Shown here: positions 22,058 through 30,128 of the stretch, piece by piece
Position numbering within the stretch: the stretch's first letter is position 1
Layout of the letters: each line of letters opens with the position of its first letter
Source of the DNA: CAVVUC01 sp963751395
GTDB taxonomy: Bacteria > Verrucomicrobiota > Verrucomicrobiia > Chthoniobacterales > Chthoniobacteraceae
NCBI GenBank assembly: GCA_963751395.1
Contig: CAVVUC010000002.1
Span: forward strand, 1,116,001 to 1,180,000
Length of the DNA: 64,000 nucleotides
Direction: 5' to 3'
The notes under the pieces: generated by a model
Told to the model about the DNA's origin: nothing
Databases searched by the model: none
Seen by the model: only the letters and a program-made list of their open reading frames with translations
Made by a program: the position numbers and the translations under genes

Positions 22058-24813
22058 GGCAGCCCCTCCAGTTGACGCATCAGTTGTGTGAGATCTTTTT
22101 CATCAAGTTGGCCGTCGCCATTCAAATCCCCCGCAGCCTGCTCATTGGCGGTCGGTGGCCTGGCTTGTGGCATGATCAGCGCCTTCAGCAAGTCTTTGTC
22201 GGCCTCATCGACGACACCATTTCCGGTGAGGTCGCCATGTTGATAATCAGGCGCCACATCAACCCGGGCGGCAGGCGGCAGATTGACGGCGACGGTATTC
22301 CCGTTGATGTCTTTAAGCACTGCGGACGTGATGGTAACACCCAGCACTGCACCATTCGGCACCGTAGCCGCAACTTGAAGGTTGAGGGTGAAGAAGGTGC
22401 CCCGCCCGGCGACCATTGCTCCCGAGACACCGATGATTTCCAGTTCTCCCGTCGCGGTGGCCCCGTTGTCCGTGGTCACCAGATTGCTCCCCAAACCGCT
22501 TAGTTCAACAGTCGGTCTGCTCGCATCGACTTGCGCGGCTGGCCGCAACTTGCTGGGATCGTAGGCGATCTTGATGTCCATTCCAGCACCGACAAGACCG
22601 ATCGGATTGTCAATGGAGATCAGGACTTTGACAATCACACCCGATCTGACGTGCGCTGGCCGCACCGTGAGCGTGACCTGCCCCGTCGATGCGCTCACCG
22701 GCTCCGCCGCAAGGCTTTCAACAACCTTGGGCACAGAGTTGCCTGGGTAGTATGCCTGTGTCAGCCCGGTGACGGTGTAAAAGTAGTTGGTTACAGGGGC
22801 CACGCTTGTGTCGAGGTATGGCGGCGAAAGCGCCGGCAACGCGGTGAGCAGTGTCCACGGCCCGGTGCCGGTGTCGCTGCGATACACGTTGTATCCTTTG
22901 ATGCGCGACTGCCAGTCCGCGTTCCAGTCGAGCCGGATCGAGGTCGCGCCGGGCGTGGCGATCAACCCGGTCGGCCGTCCCACGCTCGGATCGCGCAAGC
23001 AAATCACCCCGCCATTGGCCAGGCCGCCGATGAGGTCGAGATCGCCATCGCTTTCGAGATCCAGCGCCGCCAGTGTCAGGCCCGCGGCGAAACCGGGGTA
23101 GCTGCCGCCCCAGACCTTGCTCTTGAGGGTGAAGCTGCCATCGCCATTCCGCAGAAACTCCCAGATCCGTCCGTCCGAATCGGCCAGCAGCACATCGGGC
23201 AATCCGTCCTGATTGATGTCGCCCGTGGTAATGCTGGTCCCCGCTGGAGCGTCCACGCCGAGGTAATTGCTGGTTCCCGGACCCGCGAACGGCATCGACG
23301 CTCCATTGTTCGGATAAAGCCTCGCCGTGCCGTCATCCAGCAGCACGATCAGGTCCGCTTTTCCATCGCCGTTCATGTCGCCGAGCGCCGGACGGGCATT
23401 GGATGAACCCACGGAAATCTCCGCTCCGCTGCCATTCGAGGTAAACGTGCCGCCCGATGCGATCAGGCGCAGCGTTCCCGTATTTCCGCCGATCACCAGA
23501 TCCCCAAAACCATCGCCATTCCAATCGCCACCCGCGAGACTCGGCCGGTCGATGGACGCCACGAACGCCGCCAATCCCGCAAACCCGCTGGTGATCTCCT
23601 CGAAGTTGGGATTCCGGGCCGTGCCGATGTTGCGGAAGACGCGCAGACCATTCTCATTCGCCACGAATAAATCCAGATCGCCATCGCCGTCCCAGTCCGT
23701 CACCGCCGTGGCCGACCAGGTGCCTGCCTGAATGCCCGTCACCACGCCGGGATCGGGCGAGAAGAAATCCGTCAACACACCGCCAACCAGCATTTTTGAA
23801 AGCCGCTCATAAGGTTGCAGGTTGATCACCACCATCGCCGAGTCAGCCCACGCCACGCCGCCGTCCTGATGGCTTTTGCCATAAAGCGGACTCGTCCCGC
23901 CGGTGAACTCGGCCAGCAGGCTGATGCCATCGCCGTCCGTGTCGGACGAGGCCCCATTGGCCAGTGTGCCGAAGTAATACTGCTCGTAGCCATCGTTGAT
24001 CCCGTCGCCGTCGCTGTCATTGGTAAACAAACTGGCCACGGCCACGCGGTCGGCGCCGTCCACGGTGAAGGTGAATTGCCGCAATGCCACTCCCCACGCA
24101 TCTTGCTGGCGCGCTCCGTCGAGCGTCCAGTAGCCAAACGATATGTTGGCCGAGAGATCCGGGGTCGTGACGACCGTGCCCGGCGGCGCTATGGTCGTCT
24201 GGTTCACCGTTCCCGCAGGCACGCTGCGCAACACGTAGCTGGCGTATCCGGCGAGATTGCAGGTGACCATCCCTGAATCCGTGTAGGAAACCCCGCCCGC
24301 CTGGCTGGCATTGCCATAGAGCGGGTGGGTGCCGCCGCTGTATTCTGCCGCGAGCGTGATACCGTCCCCGTCGCCGTCGTAGCTGGCGGAGCGGGATAGA
24401 TCGCCATAATACTCGATCTCATACCAGTCCGGAACGCCGTCGCCATCGGTGTCCCTTGTGGCCGGCAGGTAGTGGGCGGTGGCGGTGGTGTCCTCCAGCA
24501 GGACAAAGGAAATCGGATTCTGCGAGCGCCCCCACGCATCGCGATAGACCGTCGCCGGATAGCTGCTGTTGGTCCAGTGAGTGAAGCGGTAGGAGCCGGA
24601 CGTGACCGGCGCGGTGACCGTGCTGTAGGTCACGCCGCTCTCCAAATACTGGCTGGAGGACACCGCACTGATGAGGCTGCCCGTCGCGTCGTCGCGGGAG
24701 TTTTGGGTAAAGTTCACCGTCGCCGCCTGGCCGAGCGTAGCCAGCAGGCACCATCCTGCCGCGAGAAAGCGGGGACTCAGATGAAAGCGGCGGAGTGTGA
24801 GTGAATGTGACAT
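22054..24813 (-). CDS. Large secreted FG-GAP / cohesin / dockerin protein
   Basis: 919 aa. Signal peptide (about 1-30). Repeated TSP3-like Ca motifs (DTDGDGVPDWYEIEYYGDLS and copies) cover the first 320 residues. FG-GAP/VCBS beta-propeller repeats (DWDGDGDLDLFVANENG, DMNGDGKADLIVLLDDGTAR, DINQDGLPDVLLADSDGR) run to about 620. A fibronectin type III stretch (RLDWNADWQSRIKGYNVYRS) follows, then a cohesin-like domain (about 720-850) and a C-terminal type I dockerin pair (GDLTGNGVVDEADKDLLKAL and GDLNGDGQLDEKDLTQLM). It carries both halves of a cohesin-dockerin pairing. Middle gene of the operon; 21 bp after the RCC1 gene. Confidence 0.85.
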   Translation of the reverse strand: MSHSLTLRRFHLSPRFLAAGWCLLATLGQAATVNFTQNSRDDATGSLISAVSSSQYLESGVTYSTVTAPVTSGSYRFTHWTNSSYPATVYRDAWGRSQNPISFVLLEDTTATAHYLPATRDTDGDGVPDWYEIEYYGDLSRSASYDGDGDGITLAAEYSGGTHPLYGNASQAGGVSYTDSGMVTCNLAGYASYVLRSVPAGTVNQTTIAPPGTVVTTPDLSANISFGYWTLDGARQQDAWGVALRQFTFTVDGADRVAVASLFTNDSDGDGINDGYEQYYFGTLANGASSDTDGDGISLLAEFTGGTSPLYGKSHQDGGVAWADSAMVVINLQPYERLSKMLVGGVLTDFFSPDPGVVTGIQAGTWSATAVTDWDGDGDLDLFVANENGLRVFRNIGTARNPNFEEITSGFAGLAAFVASIDRPSLAGGDWNGDGFGDLVIGGNTGTLRLIASGGTFTSNGSGAEISVGSSNARPALGDMNGDGKADLIVLLDDGTARLYPNNGASMPFAGPGTSNYLGVDAPAGTSITTGDINQDGLPDVLLADSDGRIWEFLRNGDGSFTLKSKVWGGSYPGFAAGLTLAALDLESDGDLDLIGGLANGGVICLRDPSVGRPTGLIATPGATSIRLDWNADWQSRIKGYNVYRSDTGTGPWTLLTALPALSPPYLDTSVAPVTNYFYTVTGLTQAYYPGNSVPKVVESLAAEPVSASTGQVTLTVRPAHVRSGVIVKVLISIDNPIGLVGAGMDIKIAYDPSKLRPAAQVDASRPTVELSGLGSNLVTTDNGATATGELEIIGVSGAMVAGRGTFFTLNLQVAATVPNGAVLGVTITSAVLKDINGNTVAVNLPPAARVDVAPDYQHGDLTGNGVVDEADKDLLKALIMPQARPPTANEQAAGDLNGDGQLDEKDLTQLMRQLEGLP

Positions 24814-24834
24814 CCCGGGATGGGTGAGGGTTTG

Positions 24835-25920
24835 TCAGGGAGCTTTGGCCTTGAGCGCGAGACTGTGACGATAGCCCGAAGCGATGGCGGTGACGCCGTT
24901 CAGCCCGGCGGGATTCGCGAGTTGGCCGCTGCTGTGTTCTCCCCAGCCGACCACCGTGCCGTCGCTCTTGAGCGCGAGGCTGTGAGATGCGCCTGTCGCG
25001 ATCGCGATGACACCGCTTAGCCCGGCCGGAATGGTGGTTTGGCCTTGGCCGTTGTATCCCCAGCCGACCACCGTGCCGTCGCTCTTGAGCACGAGGCTGT
25101 GAAGTGGGCCTGCCGCGATCGTGGTGACGCCGCTCAGCCCGGCGGGAATCGTGGTTTGGCCGTAGTCGTTGTCTCCCCAGCCGACCAGAATTAACAGGCC
25201 TTCATAGGGACGGTTCGTAGCGTGCCATTTATCGGTGTTGAGCAATCCAGCACGTGCCGTCACGGCATCATTCACTTCGGAAATGTCCGCCGGAGCCAGA
25301 TTCATGCGTTTGAAGATGAATGGAAGACCATAGAAATTCACCGTCGTGCCGCTTGCCAAATCGACCGCCGAAAAGTTTCCGCTGTCGGCACTTCCTTTGA
25401 GCACGCCGCCAGCAAGAGACAATCCTGTGTCGCCACTGGCGTATTGCCAAAACAACGCGTCAAGCACCTGGTCATCCGTCGGCGAGTCCTTGCTGATCGT
25501 GAGCGCGGGCTTCCCACCCGCTGCCGGAATGGTAATCCAGTCGAACGGCAGCAATCCCCGTCCATCCATGGCCAGCACCTCGAACTTCACCTGCCCGAGA
25601 TCAATGTTCCAATCCGCCGCCACGTTCCAGGTGAGCGTGTGATTCGTGTTGCTGGGGATCGCATCGCCGAGCTTGGCGGCCGTGCCTTCGGAGAAGGTGA
25701 CCGGCTTGATGACATTCGCAAACGAGCGCACGCCATCCACGAAGGCCAGCGCCCGCACCTTCACCGTGGCGTCATCCGGATCATTCACCCGATACACCAC
25801 ATCCATCAGCGTGGTGCCGGGGCGCATCGTGGCCGACTGGATGACGACCGTCGGCGCGGTATTGGCCAGAGCCACGGAAGCCAAGGCGAGGAGGAGGAGT
25901 GGAATGGAAACGGTTTTCAT
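24835..25920 (-). CDS. Secreted RCC1-repeat protein
   Basis: 361 aa from MKTVSIPLLLLALASVALAN; a longer frame would run into the leader repeat. Signal peptide, then an Ig-like domain of about 100 residues (VVYRVNDPDDATVKVRALAF), and at the C-terminus three RCC1-type beta-propeller blades of the form VVGWGxNxxGQTTIPAGLSG...HSLALKSDGT. A full RCC1 propeller has seven blades; three are too few to close alone, so it may be truncated or multimeric. First gene of the three-gene secreted operon, preceded 24 bp upstream by a leader repeat. Confidence 0.85.
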   Translation of the reverse strand: MKTVSIPLLLLALASVALANTAPTVVIQSATMRPGTTLMDVVYRVNDPDDATVKVRALAFVDGVRSFANVIKPVTFSEGTAAKLGDAIPSNTNHTLTWNVAADWNIDLGQVKFEVLAMDGRGLLPFDWITIPAAGGKPALTISKDSPTDDQVLDALFWQYASGDTGLSLAGGVLKGSADSGNFSAVDLASGTTVNFYGLPFIFKRMNLAPADISEVNDAVTARAGLLNTDKWHATNRPYEGLLILVGWGDNDYGQTTIPAGLSGVTTIAAGPLHSLVLKSDGTVVGWGYNGQGQTTIPAGLSGVIAIATGASHSLALKSDGTVVGWGEHSSGQLANPAGLNGVTAIASGYRHSLALKAKAP

Positions 25921-25943
25921 GGTGGTTTGTGTGCTGGGATTTA

Positions 25944-26014
25944 ATCTGCCGGGAATTTGCTTTCGCACCCGAAGGAACGTGGACGGTAAGATCGCGGATC
26001 GACGCCGGTAAGCG
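25944..26014. repeat. ~70-bp degenerate leader repeat, copy 3
   Basis: Shares ctgccgggaatttgctttcg and the cgcggatcgacgccgg end with the copies at 5893 and 6995. It lies 24 bp upstream of the RCC1 gene's start, so it must be in its 5' untranslated leader or promoter. Confidence 0.65.
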
Positions 26015-26517
26015 GGGCGGGCGCTTCAACCGCGTGTAAATGAAAGTTGAGAAGAGGTGAGTTGAGATTGGCGAGACTTTTGTCGGTGCCGATCAGGCCA
26101 AGAAAGTGCCATCGTTGCCGATCGGCAAGGCTGCCCAGGCCTGCGCTGTGTCCACGGACAGCATTGCGTCGCCCGAAGGCTCGCAAAGCCCCGCGCCCAA
26201 CCGGCAGCCATGAGGGGAAATGCATATCCTTGCCAGACATTAAGCCAGAAACCGCCCCGGGAACCAAGCCATAATGCACAACATTTCTTGCCATTTTCCA
26301 CAGCTTTTCAGGGCGCACTTCTTCATCATTCCCGGAGCCAGCCTCGCCATCATGCCGCCAGGATGATTGAACATCATGGCCACACGAAAAACGGGACGGA
26401 CTTGATGATGTCCGGTAAAGGTCAAAGAGTCGTCATGGATTTAAGCGATCCCTTCTGGCCTTGATACGGCATTCATTTTCAAGTTGCCGCGCTGCCTCCA
26501 GCCTTCGGCCAGCGAAT
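26015..26517. other. Intergenic stretch, possible decayed gene
   Basis: Between the leader repeat and the cystatin gene. Minus-strand frames around 26050-26420 have some protein-like texture (EKLWKMARNVVHYGLVPGAV in one frame, a Met-rich segment in the next), which could be a frameshifted relic, but no family is recognised and no complete gene can be supported. No strong terminator was seen. Confidence 0.4.
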
Positions 26518-26880
26518 TCACTGCCAATTCCACGAAGTCAATCTGTATGGTGCTTTCTTGTTCCAAGCCTGCCACCAAACTGTTGCCTCCACGTTTCTTT
26601 CCCTGCCGTCCACCTTTACCTTCAGCTTGAGACGGTAGTTCATACCAGCGACGACTTGCTCTTCTGCGCCAAGAATGGACACCAGCTCTAATTTTGCCGC
26701 TGGCGTCTCTTTGCTTGTCTGCATCGCCTTTTCTTCTTCCTTGATAGCAAAGTTCGCAGCCGCAACCACCTCCGGTTTGGTCACCGCTACAGGAGACTTG
26801 CCACCGGGCATTGGCTCTTTTGTAAAACCGCTGTCGCAAAGCAGCGCGATGATGAGGAGGGAGAGGAGGGAAGCTTTCAT
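26518..26880 (-). CDS. Secreted bacterial cystatin
   Basis: 120 aa. Signal peptide (MKASLLSLLIIALLCDSGFT), then a single cystatin domain with its three inhibitory elements: a Gly pair (PGG, residues 25-27) before the first strand, the helix PEVVAAANFAIKEEE, the QVVAG loop at 75-79 (GAEEQVVAGMNYRLKL), and a Trp-containing C-terminal hairpin (VWWQAWNKK). Cystatins (MEROPS I25) inhibit papain-like cysteine peptidases. It would act in the periplasm or outside the cell. A secreted papain-fold protein is encoded 22 kb away at 49061, but no link is shown. Confidence 0.85.
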   Translation of the reverse strand: MKASLLSLLIIALLCDSGFTKEPMPGGKSPVAVTKPEVVAAANFAIKEEEKAMQTSKETPAAKLELVSILGAEEQVVAGMNYRLKLKVKVDGRERNVEATVWWQAWNKKAPYRLTSWNWQ

Positions 26881-26991
26881 GCTTGGTGACAGTCTTTAGC
26901 GTTTGTCTGCGCGTTATCAAGCACGCCAGGTTCGGTTGACGATGGTGCGCTTCATGAAATCATGAAAGGCACACGGTTCGCACAATACGAT

Positions 26992-27039
26992 TCATTTTCC
27001 TCTTTCATGGAAAACGGTTCCCGTGCCCCATTGAAGAGA
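26992..27039. repeat. 48-bp direct repeat, copy A
   Basis: Matches 29214-29261 at 47 of 48 bases in the same orientation (tcattttcctctttcatgga, aaacggttcccgtgcccca, then gaagaga). It sits 12 bp beyond the stop of the membrane-linked gene and 112 bp upstream of the cystatin start. Confidence 0.9.
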
Positions 27040-27050
27040 CGCAAAAGTTT

Positions 27051-27812
27051 TCAAGGTTTCTCGCCTTTGTGAAACTCGATCAACTGCATGTCGCACTCCG
27101 CAGTGGTTCCGTGGTGATGGTATTGATAGTGAACAATTCCAAGACCGGGGACAAAAGCGACTGATTGAAAATCGGGGGATGTTCTGTAAGTCATCGTAAA
27201 AACACGCCCATCCTTGAGCGCTGGCGCTCCTTTGACTTTATCTGTGTAGGCGGATTCTCCTTCAACAACCCAGCAATATCTCCCTGTCGTCGTTTGGGCA
27301 TAGTCCCCGAATAGCTTGCCAACAATTAAAGGCACGTCGAGGATCAAGGAGTCTTCGTTGACCAATTCAAACAATGATCCTTCGGGATTCTTGATTTTGT
27401 CCCAAACTCCCTTAACAGCCTTGCCAGAGAAAAGGTGGTATTGGCCGGTGCCTACACGAACGATCAAGTAATCTCCGCGCTCCTTATCCGGTTCATACCA
27501 GCACAAGTCGTATGGAAATCCCTTGATCAGGGCGGCAAAAACCAACCCCCGGGAAGCGGTGTCGATGACCTCCATTTTCCAGGTGAGCGTTTTACTCTGA
27601 TCCTCGTGCTTACCAGTAGCGTCGTTCTTCTGCCACCACTTCACCTCACCGCTGTAAATCCAGTAGTTGCCCTTCGATAAGGGGAAATACGCCGAGTTGT
27701 CTTCTGCACGAGCCAGCAGTCCAAGCACCAGTAGAACAATGACCGACACGAGCAAAGCCAGACATCCCTTTCCGGCTGGCATTGCAGGATACCTTGCCGA
27801 AATCTTTCCCAT
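27051..27812 (-). CDS. Membrane-anchored or exported hypothetical protein
   Basis: 253 aa. An N-terminal hydrophobic helix (CLALLVSVIVLLVLGLLA, about 17-34) ending ARAEDN could be a signal peptide or an anchor. It is followed by a beta-rich domain (YFPLSKGNYWIYSGEVKWWQ) of the kind seen in secreted proteins of unknown function in Planctomycetes and Verrucomicrobia. The first 55 codons overlap the upstream L12-like gene in another frame, and in related proteins I recall the L12-like domain being joined directly to such a GKGCL...helix; a frameshift at about 27780-27810 may therefore have split one gene. Confidence 0.65.
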   Translation of the reverse strand: MGKISARYPAMPAGKGCLALLVSVIVLLVLGLLARAEDNSAYFPLSKGNYWIYSGEVKWWQKNDATGKHEDQSKTLTWKMEVIDTASRGLVFAALIKGFPYDLCWYEPDKERGDYLIVRVGTGQYHLFSGKAVKGVWDKIKNPEGSLFELVNEDSLILDVPLIVGKLFGDYAQTTTGRYCWVVEGESAYTDKVKGAPALKDGRVFTMTYRTSPDFQSVAFVPGLGIVHYQYHHHGTTAECDMQLIEFHKGEKP

Positions 27813-27963
27813 GCAGTTCCCCCGCGAGCTTCTCGATGAACTCCTTGGAGGTTCTCAAATCGCTGCCGGTTAAAGTGCGGTATCGTTTGATTGCCTCGAT
27901 TTTGTTCCCGGCAGCAATCGCTTCACCGATCTGCTGCATTTGCTCCGGTGTGGGTTCGCTCAT
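27646..27963 (-). CDS. L7/L12 C-terminal-like domain protein
   Basis: 105 aa. Residues 7-50 (QQIGEAIAAGNKIEAIKRYR, then SDLRTSKEFIEKLAGEL) match the helix-strand pattern of the bL12 C-terminal domain found in many small non-ribosomal proteins. After about residue 60 the sequence turns into low-quality Cys/Gly/Arg-rich text, while the next frame provides a membrane helix, so the true C-terminus is probably that of the overlapping gene. It follows the 42-aa membrane gene by one base. Not the ribosomal stalk protein itself. Confidence 0.6.
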   Translation of the reverse strand: MSEPTPEQMQQIGEAIAAGNKIEAIKRYRTLTGSDLRTSKEFIEKLAGELHGKDFGKVSCNASRKGMSGFARVGHCSTGAWTAGSCRRQLGVFPLIEGQLLDLQR

Positions 27964-27964
27964 A

Positions 27965-28093
27965 CTAAGGTTTTCGATTGAGGTATTCCTGAATCAATTT
28001 CGCAATTTGTTCATGAGCCTTCATTGCCCTCCATCCGATCACGAGCCAGATGATCGTGATGAATAATCCCCAAAGGACGACGATAACGCTCAT
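27965..28093 (-). CDS. 42-residue membrane mini-protein
   Basis: Reads MSVIVVLWGLFITIIWLVIG then WRAMKAHEQIAKLIQEYLNR. One membrane helix (3-21) followed by an amphipathic helix with positive charge. It is directly upstream of the L12-like gene with a one-base gap, so the two are almost surely co-translated. Function unknown; too small for the usual gene length cut-offs. Confidence 0.65.
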   Translation of the reverse strand: MSVIVVLWGLFITIIWLVIGWRAMKAHEQIAKLIQEYLNRKP

Positions 28094-28153
28094 GCTCATG
28101 CCGGAAGAATGAACCCCTTGACATCTCTACCGCAAGAAAATAGGAATGCCACC

Positions 28154-28618
28154 ATGACCAGCCTATCCATCAACCAACTCAAGGAAGCCCTCGCGATTAA
28201 AGAACAGATTCAGACATTGGAATCCCGTCTCAGTCAGGTTCTTGGAGGTGCCGTATCAAAAATCACAGCATCGCCTGCGAAGAGAGGTCCCAAGACGATG
28301 TCAGCCGAAGGTCGCGCTCGTGTTGCAGAAGCTCAAAGGCAGCGTTGGGCAAAGCAAAAATCGACATCGGCAACTTCCCCTGAAGTAAAACCTTCAAAGC
28401 CGGCGAAGAAGAAGCGCGTTATCAGTCCTGAGCAAAAGGCAAAGATTGCAGCGGCAATGAAGGCACGTTGGGCAAAGGTGAAAGGAACACCTGTCGCCAA
28501 ATCGGCTGTAAAACCTTCACCGACAAAGAAGGGTGGATTGACTCCTGAAGGTCGTGCGAAGATTGTTGCTGCACTGAAAGCAAGATGGGCGGCTAAAAAG
28601 GCAGCAGGTAAAAAATAG
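28154..28618 (+). CDS. Lys/Ala-rich repeat protein, histone-like
   Basis: 154 aa from MTSLSINQLKEALAIKEQIQ, a helical N-terminal section of about 40 residues, then three copies of one motif: MSAEGRARVAEAQRQRWAKQ, ISPEQKAKIAAAMKARWAKV and LTPEGRAKIVAALKARWAAK, separated by Lys/Pro/Ser linkers. The S/T-x-E-x-R/K-x-K-I-A-A-A-x-x-A-R-W-A-K unit recurs in bacterial proteins and in NUMOD3-type DNA-binding motifs. The strong positive charge suggests nucleic-acid binding and perhaps nucleoid compaction. That role is inference. Confidence 0.75.
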   Translation: MTSLSINQLKEALAIKEQIQTLESRLSQVLGGAVSKITASPAKRGPKTMSAEGRARVAEAQRQRWAKQKSTSATSPEVKPSKPAKKKRVISPEQKAKIAAAMKARWAKVKGTPVAKSAVKPSPTKKGGLTPEGRAKIVAALKARWAAKKAAGKK

Positions 28619-28691
28619 ATCGATCACAACGGACAGCGCGTTGTTGCAGTGATTCAGGAGATCACAGCATGGCCAGCTCAACATCAGAATA

Positions 28692-29102
28692 ATGGAAGAC
28701 AAGGTTTCCAGCACAGGGCAGGACGCCAAATACAAGGGGGCCGGGCCCAAACACATTCTGGTCGTAGATGATGAACCACTTGTCCTCAGAGCGGTGAGGA
28801 TGATGTTGAGTTACGAGGGGCATATCGTCGAAGGAGCAAACAATGCGAGTGAAGCTCTTGCTGCCTTCAAGCCCGGCAAGTTCGATCTGGTCATTACCGA
28901 CTACTTGATGCCAGGGATGAAAGGCGATGCGCTGGCAGTTGCCATCAAGGAACAATCACCAAACCAACCGGTGATTCTTCTTACGGCCCATGCTCAGATT
29001 ATTCAGGAAACTATTGGCGAGCTAAAGTGCTTCGATTATGTGGTGAGCAAACCATTCAGGCTTGAATTTCTGCGAAAAGTGGTGACACAAGTTGCCCGAT
29101 AA
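28692..29102 (+). CDS. Orphan response regulator 1 (CheY-like)
   Basis: 136 aa, receiver domain only. It has the acidic pair D26-D27 (LVVDDEPLVL), phosphoacceptor D70 (VITDYLMPGMKGD), T98 (LLTAHAQ) and K120 (VVSKPF), so it should be phosphorylatable. It has no output domain and no histidine kinase nearby. A paralogue of about 70% identity follows at 29378 in the same orientation, so this is a tandem duplication. Likely a single-domain signalling relay. Confidence 0.92.
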   Translation: MEDKVSSTGQDAKYKGAGPKHILVVDDEPLVLRAVRMMLSYEGHIVEGANNASEALAAFKPGKFDLVITDYLMPGMKGDALAVAIKEQSPNQPVILLTAHAQIIQETIGELKCFDYVVSKPFRLEFLRKVVTQVAR

Positions 29103-29213
29103 GGACTGCGCCAACGAAATCCTCGAATTTCGCAGGGGCATTGCGGGTTAAGTAGTGCTTCTGTCACTAAACGTCATTGTGAATTATTGACTTTCATAGC
29201 CACCCGTTATTGC

Positions 29214-29261
29214 TCATTTTCCTCTTTCATGGAAAACGGTTCCCGTGCCCCATCGAAGAGA
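29214..29261. repeat. 48-bp direct repeat, copy B
   Basis: Differs from 26992-27039 by one base. It lies between the two response-regulator genes, 117 bp upstream of the second. Relative to the gene downstream of it, its orientation is opposite to that of copy A, which argues against a simple promoter element. Confidence 0.9.
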
Positions 29262-29377
29262 ACAATGAAAAATAGTTCGCACTTGCATTCTATGGATTCG
29301 GTCATCTAGTGTTCTTTCACGGGCAAGCTGAAAGACCTGCAAGGTGCAGGTGTTTGAAACAGATGTAATCAAATCAA

Positions 29378-29758
29378 ATGAAACCCGATCCAATACGGAT
29401 TCTGGTTGTGGATGATGAACCCCTCATCCTCAACGCCGTGAGGATGATGTTAAGCTACGAGGGGCACCTCGTCGAGGCAGTGAGTGATGCCAGGAAGGCG
29501 CTCGCAGTATTTGAACCGGAGAAATTCGATCTCGTCATCACCGATTACATGATGCCGGGGATGAAAGGGGATGCGTTGGCAATTGCGATCAAATCACAGG
29601 CACCCCAGCAACCGGTGATGCTTCTCACAGCCCATATTCACATGATGGACAGGAAATCAGGTGAAGTGAGTTGTTTCGATCATGTCGTCAGCAAACCCTT
29701 CAGGCTCGAAGTCCTGAGAATGGCTGTCAGACGGTGCTCACGGATGATTGCCGGGTAG
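29378..29758 (+). CDS. Orphan response regulator 2 (CheY-like)
   Basis: 126 aa, receiver domain only, with D12-D13, phosphoacceptor D56, T84 and K106 all conserved. Closely similar to the regulator at 28692 in every block (RMMLSYEGH, MMPGMKGDALAIAIK, VVSKPFRLE) but with a shorter N-terminus and a different C-terminal end. The 275-bp spacer between the two holds the 48-bp repeat. The pair could compete for one kinase or respond to different ones; no partner is encoded here. Confidence 0.92.
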   Translation: MKPDPIRILVVDDEPLILNAVRMMLSYEGHLVEAVSDARKALAVFEPEKFDLVITDYMMPGMKGDALAIAIKSQAPQQPVMLLTAHIHMMDRKSGEVSCFDHVVSKPFRLEVLRMAVRRCSRMIAG

Positions 29759-30128
29759 ATGTCCGTGGGCGAAAATCATGCGCAGTTGATGAGCGGATTG
29801 GGCGCGGCAAGAATTTGCCCTGTCGGCGAAATGCAGTCACCGCCGTCCACATGGCATCAGGACGGCGGACAGTCGCTCGCGCTGCTCGTGCGATGGGTCG
29901 ATTTTGAGCCGGGGAACCGGGAAATCTGACGTTGCCTTGGAAAGCTGGGCACAAGGAATTTGAGTTTGTTGGTATTTAAGAAGTTCACCAACAAAAGGAG
30001 CGCGCACTCGGAACTGCAGGAAGGTTGCCAACAAGGCGGCGGTTCATGCACAGTGATTCGGCTCGATGCCTCGAAAGTTGCGCTGGCGTTCGTGCCGGTC
30101 TAGGATTCGCCAACAATCACAAACTCCC
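29759..30128. other. Intergenic stretch upstream of the redox cluster
   Basis: About 370 bp without a supported gene. Short frames on both strands lack motifs. It should contain the promoter of the Tat/iron-sulfur cluster, but no clear -35/-10 pair was identified. Confidence 0.4.
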
